Source of the DNA: Kalaharituber pfeilii
Taxonomy: Eukaryota > Ascomycota > Pezizomycetes > Pezizales > Pezizaceae
Assembly: GCA_015179045.1 (NCBI GenBank)
Contig: WHUZ01000056.1
Location: 368,711-432,710 of the forward strand
Reading direction: 5' to 3'
Length of the DNA stretch: 64,000 bases
Part shown: piece after piece, positions 46,636 through 59,678 of the stretch
Layout: the number at the start of each line of letters is the position of its first letter
Position numbering within the stretch: position 1 is the first letter of the stretch
Notes under the pieces: model-generated
The model's database searches: none
What the model saw: only the letters and a program-made list of their open reading frames with translations
Told to the model about the DNA's origin: nothing
Position numbers and translations under genes: made by a program

Positions 46636-49221
46636 ACTCAAATGAGAGCTGCATCCGCGAAGGCAACCCTCTACTGTAAGCTCCAATCTAGTCTAAAGCT
46701 CCCCACTCCCATACTTTAGGTTACTAGCTTATCAAGCTACAGCTCCTCTCACGCTGAGCTCTCCTCAGACATACATGTCTCATCTTACATCTCTCTGACC
46801 CAGATAGCCTGGCCCAGATTCAAACACGCAAAAGTGGTATTTACATACAAGCTTCCTGTCACTAGAGAGCTCAAGCGCCTGGGGATATCTAGCTACGGAG
46901 GCCAACTCAAACCGAACTGACCTACAGATATGCGTGCATGCAGGTATGCAGGTAAGGCCACAGTAGTGCGCCTCAGAGCTTGAAGGTTTGAAGGGTCCAC
47001 CGTACATAACTTCTCTTCAAAGCTCTAGAAGGGGAAGAAAATGCATGGAATTACAATGTCGAGGACAAACTAGGATTGGATGGAGTCTCGTCACCAAGGA
47101 TGGGACAGCACAAAGCACGTCGCAGGAATCTGCCGAAGCTTCATGGAGGGATTCGTTCCATGTGGATGCCGAGATCTGTTTGAGCAATTCGACTCTATTT
47201 GGAGTTAGGCTCTCTACGACGGGCTAGCCGTAACAGAGGCCCATGAGATCGCAGCACGGCCTCTTCCTCTTGATCCCCTTTTCGCGCGCACTTTTCTGAC
47301 GTTCTAAACTCTACCTACCTCTAAATTAAGTGAATTCCCATTATGCGATACTGGGGAACTCGCCCAGGAGAAACCCACGCGCAGTAACATAAATCCATAA
47401 AGAATAAAAAGGTTTTCCTTTTTACGCGGATTTGATTGGCCACGGTAAATAAGGTATCCGGGACCTCATGAGTCTGCGGCGTGTTTTATGGTTGTGGTTT
47501 TCCCCCCAATCTAATTGCGAACCACGTGACTTAAGAGCTAGTTACAAGATCTGCCCCACAGCCTGCCGCCTCAGAAAATAACTGAGGAAATAGCATATGA
47601 AGGTACATCCCGCATATACTTTCCCCTTTCTACTGGCAATTCCCTTCCCTTTTTCAGAACATCTTGTACTTGGACTTGTATCTATCTGATACCGACATGG
47701 CACCGGCGTACCAAGTACTCTACACTCTTCCACTGTGACCAAAATTTACCAGCCACTGCTAACGCCTCCTCCTTCAAGTCTCAATCCCTTTTGCCTCCTC
47801 CTCCTCCTCCTCCTCTCCCAGCACTTTTATCATAGCGCACGTTACACCAGCCACCATTAATTCCGCTTCCTCAGTAAATCGGCACAACTTTTAACCTTCC
47901 CCCCGATTGCATCCCAGTCGCGGGAGTCATGTTGTTTCATCCGGTTCGCAGCGGTCCATACTCAAGTATCCGCTGCAGTGTAAACTGCATTCTACTGTAC
48001 ATCTCATGATGAATACCACCTCCATTCACCCGGGTTTCATTGATTCACCCACCTGTTTACGTGCCCCGTTCAATAATCAATGTTGACGTTGCGCTAGCAA
48101 CAAGATGCCATGCTGCGAGTAAACGAAAGGAAAAACTAATTTCTAGCATCATGTAAATGACCAATCCAAGTTCATGCCCTACAAATTGTGTTCATTTGTT
48201 CTGATAAAATGAAGAAAGAACGCCACGGCCCAAGTTACGCCACTGCATCGTGCATAAACTCCAATTTTGGAAAGACCATTATTAAAGCTAAATTGTGAGA
48301 TAACCTTTGGATATGTGGGGAAAGCTTGCCTTGTCCCTAACACAAAGTTGAGAAATACAAAGTACATAAAGACTGAACGAGATGTAAGTTTCGGTAGTTG
48401 ATTGCTAATTTAATTTTGTAACTTGACGATTAAATCTAACGCAAATACATGTCATGTATAAAATCAACAAGTATTACCTTTTGAACGTGACATTGTGACA
48501 AGGAAGTTTGATCTGGTGGGGACCCAATCCGGTAATCCCGATCGACATCAAGTTTGTCTATCTTTCCTCATCGCACTTACATCCCCGACTTGGCCGCATC
48601 CACTAAAGCGTCATACTCCATCATCTGTGACCGCCTCGATGACGTTAGAAGGAACCATGACAAGCTGACGAAATAACCATGCTATTGCCCTAGGCAGCTC
48701 TGCGCATGTCTCTCCTATAATAATATTTCAGCAATAATAGAATACAGAAACTTGACTTTATGCCGCCTGTCGTACGAAAATCCACAGAGGCGGAGTAATT
48801 TCAATCCAATCATCAAGTAATCCAGGTAATGTTCCAACATTATATGCAAGCAGTCCAATCAGCATCAGGACTTTACCCGTCCACAAGACCAAGTTGTTTA
48901 GAACATCTCCGCTTCCCCCACACACAGGGCACACACATAAATAGATTTCTAGATAGATGTGTATCATGAGCCCTCTAATTGGCACGCATTAAAAGCCTCA
49001 CCAAACTCTCTACCCACCACTCCATCGATTTCCAAATCCACATCTCACATTCGAACGGTACGCGGGGAAGTGCTGTATACATATGATAGTCACATGCACC
49101 TTTACGTAGTACAATTTGCAATATACTTGACATCGGGCCGCTCCGCTGCCATAGCCAAATGTAAACTAGGCAAGCAGTCAACATCGAAATATTTGGTTTT
49201 AAATAGGTCCTCAGCGCTCAA

Positions 49222-49270
49222 GAAAAAAAAAAAAAAATAAATAAATAAATAAAAAATAAAAAAATAAATA
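49222..49270. repeat. A-run and (AAAT)n microsatellite
   Basis: AAAAAAAAAAAAAA followed by TAAATAAATAAATAAA-type units. A simple repeat with no coding role. Confidence 0.8.
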
Positions 49271-51448
49271 CAATACTGGTAACTTCTGGTAGGGTAGTGT
49301 CCTCCTTGATAAACTTATTTCCCTTTTTTGCCGAAGTTCTCGATCAACGATTCACGTTATTGATTAAGGTAGCGTTTAATCAGCAAATACCGGTAAGAGT
49401 GGGGGATCTCGAGCTAGCCTAGATGCGGAGTCACATAAAGCGCATCCAGACTGGTGTCGTGGCTGGGGGCCTGGTTAAGTCATTACTTCATTGGGAAAGC
49501 GGGCAACATTGCTTGGATCGTACTAGCGCTCAGGACGGGAACTCATGACGGTAGCTATGGATGATTTGTAACAAAGACCCTGCTGATCGAAGCGTCTGTC
49601 TACATCCTGAAAAGGTCATAGTTCACTCTACTCCAAACTCGAGACTTGTAATATTTAACGGTCCTATATGATTTTTCTTCTGTATTAGGGGTATTTTAGT
49701 ATTTTTCATATTTCTTTCACATATATTACCAACATCACAGTAATAACAGAGACACATGACAAGTAAAATACGGTTATAGAGAAATATATATAAAAACGAG
49801 AAACGGAAAACACAAGCAAAAAAAAAAAAAGTAATAAATCAACAAAAAAATATGGAGAGAAACAAGAAATTTCCGTAAGACACCAACCAGCACACCGCCT
49901 TCTCCTAGAATATGATAGAAATAACACCAAACTCAAAGAAAACCGGAAAAGTAATGCGAGTATAATGATATAATGTAACAAAAAAAGGAACAGAAGAGTA
50001 AGCAGGAAGCAGAAACAAAAAGCATACAAAAACAGGTGTAGGGAACGCAACGCCGAAGTTCGAGTTATGTTGTGTACATGATAATGGTTGAACAGAGAAA
50101 GTAAAAAGAGGAAGAAAGGAAGAAAAGTATCAATGGAAGATTAAGAAAACGTACCCAATGTGTTATGCTTAAAAGACAAAGATTTCAAAACAATGTCGCC
50201 TCTTCTATAATCCTGTAAATGGAAAATGGGTTCCCAGCTCGAGTGGGTATGATGAGAATAATGACTATAACTGTAAGAAACATGACGAGGCCCGTAAGAA
50301 CAAAAGCATTCTTGGAAAGAATAGAAAAACACATAATAAGAAAATCAGTACAACAAAATGAAAACAAAAAGGATTTCGGGGGTTTCCGGGTGGAAAAGAG
50401 AGGGAAAAAAAAGTTATATATACAGTGGAGGATCATAGAAAAGAAGATTTATAAACAAGAATACAAAAAAGGAGAACCCAAGCAAACAGCACACATACAT
50501 ACACGTATAACTACATCCTAGTGTTTTGTGAAAAGACGGCATAAACTGTTCCACAACAAAATGAAGAGGCAAAAGAAACGCACTTCAGCTAACATAGACC
50601 TGCCAATTTTCTTGTTCGCAGAAGCTGGATGAAATGAGGGTATGCGGCCAATACACACATGAACGCTCTGCAAATCAATTGGCATGTATGTGAGGTTCTA
50701 GCTACCGACCGAGGCATAAAAGTCGATAGGTCCTGCTCGATAAAAAGAAAAGCGTGACAAATATAGATCTCAAGGGAAGAGAGGTCGATAAACCCTTCTC
50801 ATTGCCTTGCTATAATGGTCTATAGACCAAAATTAAGGCCGCCAAAGTTGGTACGCTTTCTTTTGTGCACTTCATTAGTGTTGTAGGTAACGTCGACGAT
50901 CGTTCATTCGCCCTGTGATGTTATAATGTAACTTGTACTTCGAGTCATCACTGAACATCACTGAACATGAGTGTCGGAATGTTCCATTAGCATCCAATGG
51001 TGTTCGAGATATGTTGGGGCGTATCTTTGTTTTGTCTGCGATGAAGCATGAAGATGTAAGTGCGCGTATCGTGTGTATGAGCGTTGCTGAGATCCCCTTA
51101 AAACGACGTAACAGGCCGAACTTCATAAGAAAACAGCAGTGGAACCCTCTCCATTTTTAAACACACCCCAACCGTATCCAAAGCATTCGCAAGAAAAACA
51201 AACCCAAATCAAGAAACCATCACTACACCTGTCAAGAAATAAGAAAAAACCGACCTGCAGGTATACCCTGTAGACCAAGACCGCCAAATTATACGCCTTA
51301 ACATCGACATATTACGAACGCTTAAAAAGTCAATTCCGTAAACCATCACCCATCTCAACTGTGTATACCTTTTCAGGTAATCGAGTGCAACTATCGCACT
51401 TTTTACCTCCAACGCTAGTATCCAATGATCTCTCGCAAACTCAAGAAT

Positions 51449-52946
51449 TCAGCCTCCTTTCCGCTCCCCGTCAACAAGCAATTCTTTCCTCTCCGTAGCT
51501 GGAGCGTTGCGTTGTTTCTTCCCCCCTTTCTTCTTCGGATTCGTCCAACCCGCTTTTTTTGGTTCTTTTGCTACAGGCTTCGGCAATTGTGCTTCAATTG
51601 GAGCTGGAGATGCCTGAGTTGGTTGAGAGGCGGGGGGTTGAGGTTTGGTTACCTTGCGCTTGGCCTGGCCGTTCTGTGTTGCCCCAGTTTTGCTCTGCTT
51701 CTTATGAGTTCCTGTCTGTGCCTGGGGCTTTGCTTTCGTATCATTGCCGTTTGTAAGCTTCCCCTGTTTTGTAAGCTGGTCTGGATTGTCACTTGCAGAT
51801 ATGGATGATTTGACTTCTGGTGCAGTAGCAATAGAAACAATAATATCATTCTTGATCGGCTCAGGTTTGGACAGTTGAGGCGATTTAGGACCAGTCCATG
51901 CCCACTGCTGAGTTGACACATATTGCCGTAGACTCAATGGAGATTGTGGTGTTCCATTACCAGTATCTGAGGTGGTATCTGATGTGTTGTGTACATGGCT
52001 TGTTGATAGTCCAGGACTGAAATCCGATGTGCACTTTGAGGGGGTTAATGTGTCTTGATTTGGTGTATTTGTCGGGTTAAGAAAATCATCTGTCATTTTC
52101 TGTTCCAAATGTGTATTCAATAATGTCTGAGAAAGCAGATGTGCAGCTGTTTCACTAGCTTCAAAGACTGGACTGTATGGGTAAACATCAGCAGCAAGGG
52201 ACATGCTCTCTAAGCCCTCAGCGCGATATGAATCATCAGAAAATATAGGCGATTGAATTGATGAGCTGCCGTTCACCACTAAAGGGCCACGATCTTCGTG
52301 GTAATGGTCATTTGCTTTGACTCGCCTTGGGGTAGAGGTAGACTGGGTCGTGGGTTGCTGTCCAAAATGATCTGCAAGGGGAGAGGTAGGCTGAGGAAGC
52401 TTCTCCTGAGATAATTTCCTTTGCTGTCGATCTACAATATATTTCTGCTGCACAAATGGCTCCTCTAATACTAGAGCTTCATCAAGATAGTATCCAACAT
52501 ATTCATCTGAAAGTTCATCCTCCCTTGGTGTATCAGGTTGTCGATGAAACTGATTGAAGTTTAAGCTGCCGCTGGATGATAGATCCCCAAAATCGTATTC
52601 ATCTTCAGAGGGCGCTGCTGTAGTAGAAGAAGCATGAGTTGACGCCCCAAACTTCGCAGATGCCGATTCTTGTGTTGGCTGCGACCGTAAGCTAGGTGTA
52701 TATCCTCCATATTGACCCTCGCGCCCATGTTGGCTCCGTGAATCTGACACTGAGGGAGTTGAAGGCGGGGTAGCTGGAGCAAGAACAGTCTCTGAAGGAG
52801 CCACCACAGGAGCATAGTAGAATGGATACCCTAGAATTTGGGCGTAGTATGCGACCGTTGATAGATTTGGACTCGCATCCTGAGAGGTCGCTTGCTGAGA
52901 AGCACTATGAACACTATTCTGCTGGCTTTGCAATTGTGCCTGCACA

Positions 52947-52993
<47 letters not shown>

Positions 52994-55290
52994 TTGAACG
53001 AAACCTGCGTGTAGGATGTGCTGAGCTTGAATATGAGCTTGGAGATGGCTCAAATCAGGTTGATAAATCTGCTGATGAGCTGGCTGTAACAAATATATGT
53101 CTGGGAGCCCGAGATACTGTGTTTGCAATGGAACATTTGAATACCCAGATTGATGTTTCCGATATTGGCCCTGTTTGGAATTATGAGCACTAAATGACCG
53201 GTTTCCTCTTCCTCCATTCCCTGAATGATTGGCCCGTCCACGATTTGAATGTGAATTATTTCGTATTAAAGTTGGTCTTTGAGGAGGTGGTGGTGGTGGT
53301 GGCACGTATGTTGGAGCCTCATCCTGGGGAAACTCGTAGAGTTCACATAAAGCATCAAGATCCAGCTTTTCTGCCAAAATCCTGAACCCCCTCCTAAACT
53401 CTCGATGCAGACCTATCGCTGAATAGGAGTCGCAAGTATTGCTCAGGTTTCTCCAAGTATTAAATGGTTCTTCCACGCATATAATGTTATTGTGGCCAAT
53501 ATTCCATCCCTTTTGTTCTTTTGTTATGACCTTCCCAAGGCGAACCGACATCACGGAATTTTCATAGTCCACTTCATATCCATAAAATTTGAAGAAGCCA
53601 AACAGAAGGCTCCCAAGACTCTCCTTATTCTGATCGCCAAACCCCCTCAAACCCTCGAGATCATCGTCAAAAGAACAATCCACGCCCTGTACAATGGGTC
53701 CCTTTTTGTGAGGCCTTTCATGTAAACTAGGGAGTACAGGTGGAGTCCGTGTTTGGAGGTAGTTGAGAATCATACATAACCATGTGTATGAACCGAGCGT
53801 TGCACCCACTAATCTCGTATTAAACAGCAATCTGAGCCAAGGTGAGTGAAATTACTTACAAGCATCATTCAACAGTCTCTGTTTTGTCCAATGTTTCAAG
53901 ATCATTGCAAGTGGGCGCACTCGAGGGTCAATCTCAACGTATGTCTTCATCATGCGAGTATTCTCAATCGCAATCGTATTGTTTACGTTCATGTCGCACG
54001 CTACGGAGAGTTCTGGGTCCCAAATCTTGACAATTGGAACTTTAGCTCCGGGTACACATATGACGCGTTCCATTCCACCTACACCGGACGTTAAAAAGAA
54101 GTTTCAATGGCAGATATGTTTGGAGTACGAACTATCAGCAAGGGCTTTAGATAGTGCACAAGTATTAACTTGCTCTTGCTTCTCCGCAATTATGCAGACA
54201 TCAACTAGTGCACAAAACCTGTCAGGTATGCTGGTCCAACACTTGAAGAAAGGGTGATTGGCTCACTATCAGATTCGCTGGTGCAAAGCTTATTTTCTGA
54301 TGAGCCAAATGGCGTAACCCGGAAGCGATTTTCTGGCCATACACGGTGTAAGAGCTTCTCCAATTTGACCACTAACTGTTTCCTCCTGTTATTACTTTCT
54401 TCACTGGGCAACAGATACTGAAACAGCTCATTCATGTCGTTAGTTAGCTTCAGGTCTTCGGCTTCTGATAGTTTATCCTTGATAGGTTTTTCCTTAGCAA
54501 GAAAATCACCGTCGGCGTATTTAAACCGTCTTCGCACCGTACTGAGCAAGGTCTCATATTTACAGGGGCTGCGAAGATTCGCGCCCCTTATAGGTTCAGA
54601 TGCAGCCGACTTCGGTGAATCAAGAAGGCCTGTATGCGGCGATGGACTACGGGATTTGCTATTGATATTTCGAGGTTGGTGATTGGGTGTCGAAGGGAGT
54701 GACGAGGATAAATTACTTTGATTGGAACCGCTCCTCTTCGTTGATGGACGTCGAGCAGGCTGCGGGCCGTCTTTCTTCCCTTGAGTTAACCCGTTACCAT
54801 TGCTTCTGCAAACGGAATTGTTACGCCGGTTGTCGTTCCTGCGCCCTGTTTGTTGCGCCCATCCACCCGTCCCACCGGTCATAACACCCCCAGACCCATC
54901 TTGCCCTCTGTCTGTCAATTGACTTTCTGCTATCCGACGGGCCGGTGAGACACCTCTCCCTGAGGGCGATGCGCCTTGTGGCTGGAGGTAAGTCGTTGGT
55001 GAAGCAGTAGAGTAATAAGGAAACGCCAGATGCCGTGTGTGCGGTAAAAGATGAAGGAATTGTTGGGACTGGAGAATATTTGACGAAGCTGGAACAGTAG
55101 GGCTTTGTGTTACCGTAGGAGAAGCCGCTGGATCAAGTGTTGATCCAGAAGTATAACTCCGCCGCTCAGAAGCAAAGTGCACCGATAATAACGGTTGAGT
55201 TTGGGTTGCGCTAGTTCCTTGTTGCTGGGAGCCCACAGTGGGATATCGTGAAGCACCACCCATTCCAACGTTCATCGGCGCCCTTTCCAT
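51449..55290 (-). CDS. Non-canonical poly(A)/terminal nucleotidyltransferase (Cid1/Cid13-like)
   Basis: Adds nucleotides to RNA 3' ends, likely in cytoplasmic mRNA turnover or translation control. Exons (minus) are 55290-54267, 54204-54133, 54078-53860 and 53808-51449, giving 1224 residues with consistent phases. The catalytic core is split by the introns. It contains TPFGSSENKL, the first two metal-binding aspartates in SESDIDVCII (Asp341 and Asp343), and the third in SVACDMNVNN (Asp394). Next come the nucleotidyltransferase helices (RVRPLAMILKHWTKQRLLND, GATLGSYTWLCMILNYLQ) and the PAP-associated domain (LGSLLFGFFKFYGYEVDY, CVEEPFNTWRNLSNTCD, FRRGFRILAE). Both flanks are very long and low-complexity: a Ser/Pro-rich 300-residue N-terminus, and a C-terminus with polyproline, an Ala-Gln repeat and a Lys-rich end. 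ATG 55290 is the first ATG after an in-frame stop. The family is certain; the exact subgroup is not. Confidence 0.9.
52947..52995 (-). repeat. GCTCAG-type hexamer repeat encoding an (Ala-Gln)n tract
   Basis: Plus-strand GCCTGA/GCCTGAGCCTGA units repeated about eight times, read on the minus strand as alternating Gln and Ala codons inside the nucleotidyltransferase C-terminus. It keeps the frame because the unit is 6 bp, so length changes are tolerated. Confidence 0.85.
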
Positions 55291-58200
55291 AGGCCCTTTC
55301 CTGAGGGGATGTTCAGCCAACACAGTCTAGCAGTTGTCGCGTCAGCCGAAAGTATGCACTGAAATTTGAGGCCGCAAAAGTATCTCCTTAAGATTAAAAC
55401 AACCTCCTAACAGTATTGTACCTCACAATTTTGGCTTCCAGTTGGCGCTTTTTTTGAACCCTTCTAGCAGAAGTATTCCACTCTGTGAGACTTCAAACGT
55501 TTCACAAGTATATCAGTTCGACCAGCGAGTGTGAAAGCTGAATGTGAAGGTCACAAATCCGAGATGTTTCGCTCGCGGGAATGAGTGCGGATGCAGGTGC
55601 TGTTTTCTAGAGATGGGTGGGGCGATTGTGATATAGGTACCAGGTGTCAGGGTGATTGGACCAGCAGGAAGTACAAGCTCCAGTGAATCGAGTAGGTACT
55701 TGTATTGTTGGATAGAATTGAAAAGCACCTTTCGGCCCCTCAGCACCGTTGAAGGTTTTGCACTTGAATGCTTGACTGAAGGGAGGTTGTGTGAACGGAG
55801 GGATAAAAAGGCGTGAACGGAAATATGTAATTATGAGAAGTGTCGGTGTGTCTGGGGAAGAACTTCAGGCACGGAGCACCAGTGCCTAGCCGTAAGATTA
55901 ATGGGGTGAAAGCGTGAGGTAAGGTGCAGGGGAGGCGACTGGGGGGTTATTTGGGTGGTAAGTGGGAGAGATGCTGGAGCAGTTAGTGGGTGTGTGGGTG
56001 CGTGGGTGGTGGGGAGGGGGGGGGGGAAGTTCAGGGTGCCTTGGTAGGATGATTTAACGGGGCCGGCAGCGAGTGAACGAGTGGGTTTCCGCAATGCCCC
56101 TTGAGGAAAAGATTTTGTGAGGGGAGAGTGAGGGGCAGCTTCAGAGATGTACTAATGATCTTGTTTGGTTTTGGGGATATAAATTGGGAGTGAGGGAGCG
56201 CTGGTGCCGCCGCTGAGATGTACTCACGCACAGTGGCAGCCACTGGGCAATATCCAGATGAGAACACGCCCGGTCTCGGTCTTTGGGGGCTGCCTGTCGT
56301 GGGTTCTTTTTCCGGCCCTCCGGTGCGAGGGTGAGGCACGATGACGGCTGCTCGGGCTGCGGCGAAGTCGGGCTAAGATGTACTTACGTAGAGTTGCGGT
56401 GTTCGTTTGCGGGATATGGGCGTGGCTGCTGCTAGGCTCTTGTTCCTGCTCCCGCTCCTGTTCCTGAAGCACTATCACAAATGTTGCTGCTGAGCGCTTT
56501 TGTGTGGGAGTGGGGCAGGGGGGGGGTCATGCTCTGCTCAAACTAGTGAGGCTGCGAGGCTGCATGCTCTGGCTTCGCCAGTGCGACGGGGCACACTCCA
56601 GCTGCTATGATAGATGCTGGCTGCTCAGCAAGCAAACACCTGATCCGAGTATGCAGCTGGCATTTCGGCTCACTCGCGGAGCGGGCTGCTGTGCTACAAT
56701 GCCGGCGCTGCGGCGCACCTGGAGTGGAGTGCTTTCGCCCGACTGTGCCCACCAACGTTGTTTCCTGCATCTGTTTTATTAAGGGTTACCTCCGCCAGGC
56801 CCCCAGCCTTGCTCCTCCCCCCCCAGCATATGGCACCTCTCTCTACCTTCCGCCCAGGGACTGGTTGACACGATCAAAAAGGGTGGTTCAGTCGGGAAAA
56901 GAGAACATGATCTACCAGTACCGCCGGCCGCCCATTTAGTCGCTGGCGCACATTTACTAGTAGCTGAAAGTAAGACCCAAATTCGATCGTCGAAGAGACC
57001 ATGGTAGTTAGCTCATATAACGCTGCAGGCCAGAGTAAATAGATGGAGGCGCTTGCTAATGAGCTGAAGAATACGCATATTTACACCTCAACCTCTCAAC
57101 CCGGCTCGCATATGTACCTATGTGTATCAAACATGGCTACAAGTGTTCTAGCTGTAGATAGTTCCACATCAACCTACATGCGCCAAGCCTTATATCGATG
57201 CAGTTCGCTGCTCTTCTAAATGTAGCTTTCGTTCATGGTTCTGGGAAAAGCTCACAAGCTCAAGGCCACCAGGACGGGACGGTGCGGTGTAGATCGCTCG
57301 CTGTCTGCTGCTAGCTTTTCTCATTCGCATCTTGATGCTAATACCTACTTGTATTCTGCAAATTGCAACTTGAGTAAAGATGCGCAGTCATCAAAGGCCA
57401 GGCTACGGCCAACACGTAAGTAACATGCATATGAAGTAGTGGGGAACATCGTGGCCTGCTAACACCTAGTGGCCAATGACCTGTACTATGCAGACTGCAG
57501 TTAACTCAGACTGAATGGCTAACGGCGCAGGCACCAGGAATGAATAAGATCATAGTGCATAGTGCATGTATATGTTCTTATAAGGTGTAGGCATTGCCTT
57601 CCAGTACATGAGCGAAGCATGCGTATGTGCTTTGGAAAGATCATTCGAGTTGAACTATCGCTGACCAAAGTAGTATATTAGTATCAGGGCATCTATTTGT
57701 ATGGCTATGTGTACTACATAAGCTAAGGCAGTGAATTCACGGGCATATACTAATAAGCATGTGTTGCACAACATATTTCCTATTTCATTTCTGTTCCACT
57801 GTTAGAAATGGCCCAAAAGGCTCCTCAATGAGTCAATCACAAATGGAAAACCTGAAATGTTTGATCCGCTGAATTGGTTATGGCTACAGTGCTGGCAGTA
57901 GGTTATCAAACTGTCCATTGAGCCGGAGTAATAGTTATAGTTTTATCTACCGAAGAAACAATCCGCACATACGACAGGGCGTAAACTTGTTCAGCTGCTT
58001 TCAAGTTGTGAGGATGCTATTATGAGCTGGCCAGCTGAGTTGCTAAGCCCGTTAAGACCGAAGAGAGTGCTTTCAAGAAGTGATCCAAAATGAAGTTTAT
58101 TGGTTAATTGTAGTTCGCATTCACATTGAAAAGCAAGCAGTCTGGGAACTTGAACAAAACAAATCTGAACTAATACCAGTACACTATAGGTCAGTCTTGA

Positions 58201-59274
58201 ACCACTACAGGTGTTCTAAGTACTCGAGTACAAATATGAGTGATTAAAGTCTTTAATGTACTTACATGTATGTATTTGCCTATTGAGTTTGTTTAACACA
58301 ACTGAAGTTAGGGCGCATAGCACACCGCCAGTAATTCCAGCTGGTTTACAAGCAGCTGCATGCAGGTGCATAAGTATTCGAGGAGAGAAGCAAGATGAAT
58401 TATTCGTATAAACCTTGATGTCATTATCATAGGTCAAACCACCCTGTCCGTCATCATGACAAGAACTCCCTGCCATAGGCTGGTAGCCTGTATGCGGGGT
58501 TACGTGACTCAAAAAATCATGACAAGTACATCGAGAGGAGTTTTTGACCAAAAACAGTCTTGCACCAGGCAGTTTAGTAAGCTAGGCAACCTTATTAGGC
58601 ACCCAGTCTCAGTCTCGTCATAAGTAAGTATCCAAGGTGAGAAAGGGTTGATAATTGAGCATTGTCACGGCCTTGTTCTCACACCCAAACTGGTACCGTA
58701 TCACCAACATGCAAATTTCAAGTTTTCGTTTGTCCGAATCACTTAGCGGAAGCAGGTAGGAATAAATGTAAAGGCAGTCGTTGGCAATTTGGTGAGGGTG
58801 ACTTTAACCCCCTCCCAAATATGTCTTGGCTTATCCTCAAAGTCGAACCCGTCTGCTACCTAACAGCATCTGAAATGCGCATTACTTGCCATCTGTGGAA
58901 AAGCCCCACAAACGCGTGCAGATACCAACTTCTGCGTTTTTCAAACCAACTACTCCACTGGAGCTTTACATTCTCTTCAATCTCAGCGCTTTTGCGCGTT
59001 GTACGTGTCAACCTCACAGCCGCTCCCCAGACTCTCTGTCCATTCCGAGGGATTCGACTCTCCCGAATTCTCAACGCGCTTAATAGCATTGTCCAAACTT
59101 TGGTATCCCAATCTGTTGCCTTCAAAGATCCCGTCGCAAAGCCCTCTGCCACTTCCTTACTATCAGTTCAATCCGTGGCCGCAGTTTCGATCATCATTGG
59201 CGGATAATCTAGCTCAACTCAAATACCAACGTGCTACACGCTTATAGCAAAGCAACAAAAAAGAAGCGGACACA
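55291..59274. other. Upstream region of the nucleotidyltransferase gene and gene-free DNA (about 4 kb)
   Basis: Next to the nucleotidyltransferase start, the plus strand is G-run-rich at 55915-56030, so the sense strand of that leader is C-rich. Further right there is no recognisable gene. The frame 58662-59207 (181 codons, plus strand) lacks any domain and lies directly before the next gene; it is more likely its leader or promoter. Short TTGTATT/TATA-like AT tracts occur but cannot be assigned. Confidence 0.5.
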
Positions 59275-59678
59275 ATGGCAAACTCAACTGCGGCAGTGGT
59301 TGTTCCTGCCATAATTGCTTGCCTTGTGATTTGCGCAATTGTCCTTTTTACTTGCAAATTTTGCTACAATCCTCGATTCCTTCTCCGAAATCGCCGTTCA
59401 GATGTCGAGTCTTCCTACGGTTCTGCATCCACGGATAAGCCCCCAAGCGGGGAGGTGATTGATTATTCCATTGTGAGTCGAATTCATTCTGTAGCTTCTA
59501 AAACAGTGCTAACACGTCTCAGGTGAGCGTATCGTCCTCAGGAGACTCAAGTGCATCGTCCTCTATGCCGGAAGCGATTCCTGTCAGAGAAGTAACACCA
59601 GATCGGGTACATGATGCAACAGTCATCGCAGTTGCTCCAAACTCACCTCCAGTCATTGAGGCTCTCCCGCGGAACTAG
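59275..59678 (+). CDS. Small single-pass membrane protein, unknown function
   Basis: Two exons, 59275-59472 and 59523-59678, with a 50-nt GTGAGT..CAG intron, encode 117 residues. Residues 8-27 (VVPAIIACLVICAIVLFTC) form one hydrophobic helix preceded by a short polar N-terminus, followed by basic residues (RFLLRNRRSD). That favours an N-out/C-in signal-anchor topology. The cytoplasmic part is Ser/Pro/Val-rich with no domain I recognise (SSYGSASTDKPPSGEV, SVSSSGDSSASSSMPEA, ending EALPRN). Support comes from the AAAAAGAAGCGGACACAATGG start context, splice sites that keep the frame, and the membrane helix. It could also be a Mid2/Wsc-like fragment lacking an extracellular domain. I would call it hypothetical. 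Confidence 0.6.

Larger units (their letters stand above)
45858..51448. other. Long gene-free region (about 5.6 kb)
   Basis: The 3' flank of the subtilase, followed by DNA with no recognisable gene on either strand. It includes a perfect 12-bp inverted repeat (46560-46571 / 46624-46635), an A/AAAT microsatellite at 49222-49270, and a strongly purine-rich strand at about 49780-50480. That tract leaves long frames open on both strands, rich in Lys/Glu/Arg one way and Phe/Leu/Ser the other. These frames look like composition effects. Confidence 0.5.

Noticed and set aside
49706..50521. Long frames on both strands (83-114 codons)
   Set aside because: The strand is strongly purine-rich, so frames give Lys/Glu-rich or Phe/Leu/Ser-rich translations without domains.
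55831..56478. Minus-strand frames of 84-102 codons upstream of the nucleotidyltransferase
   Set aside because: Pro/Thr/Ser-rich translations of the C-run tract; they may be 5' UTR but show no coding signature.
58662..59207. 181-codon plus-strand frame before the small membrane protein
   Set aside because: No recognisable domain and overlapped by similar-length frames on the other strand; probable promoter/leader, though a spliced link to the next gene is not excluded.
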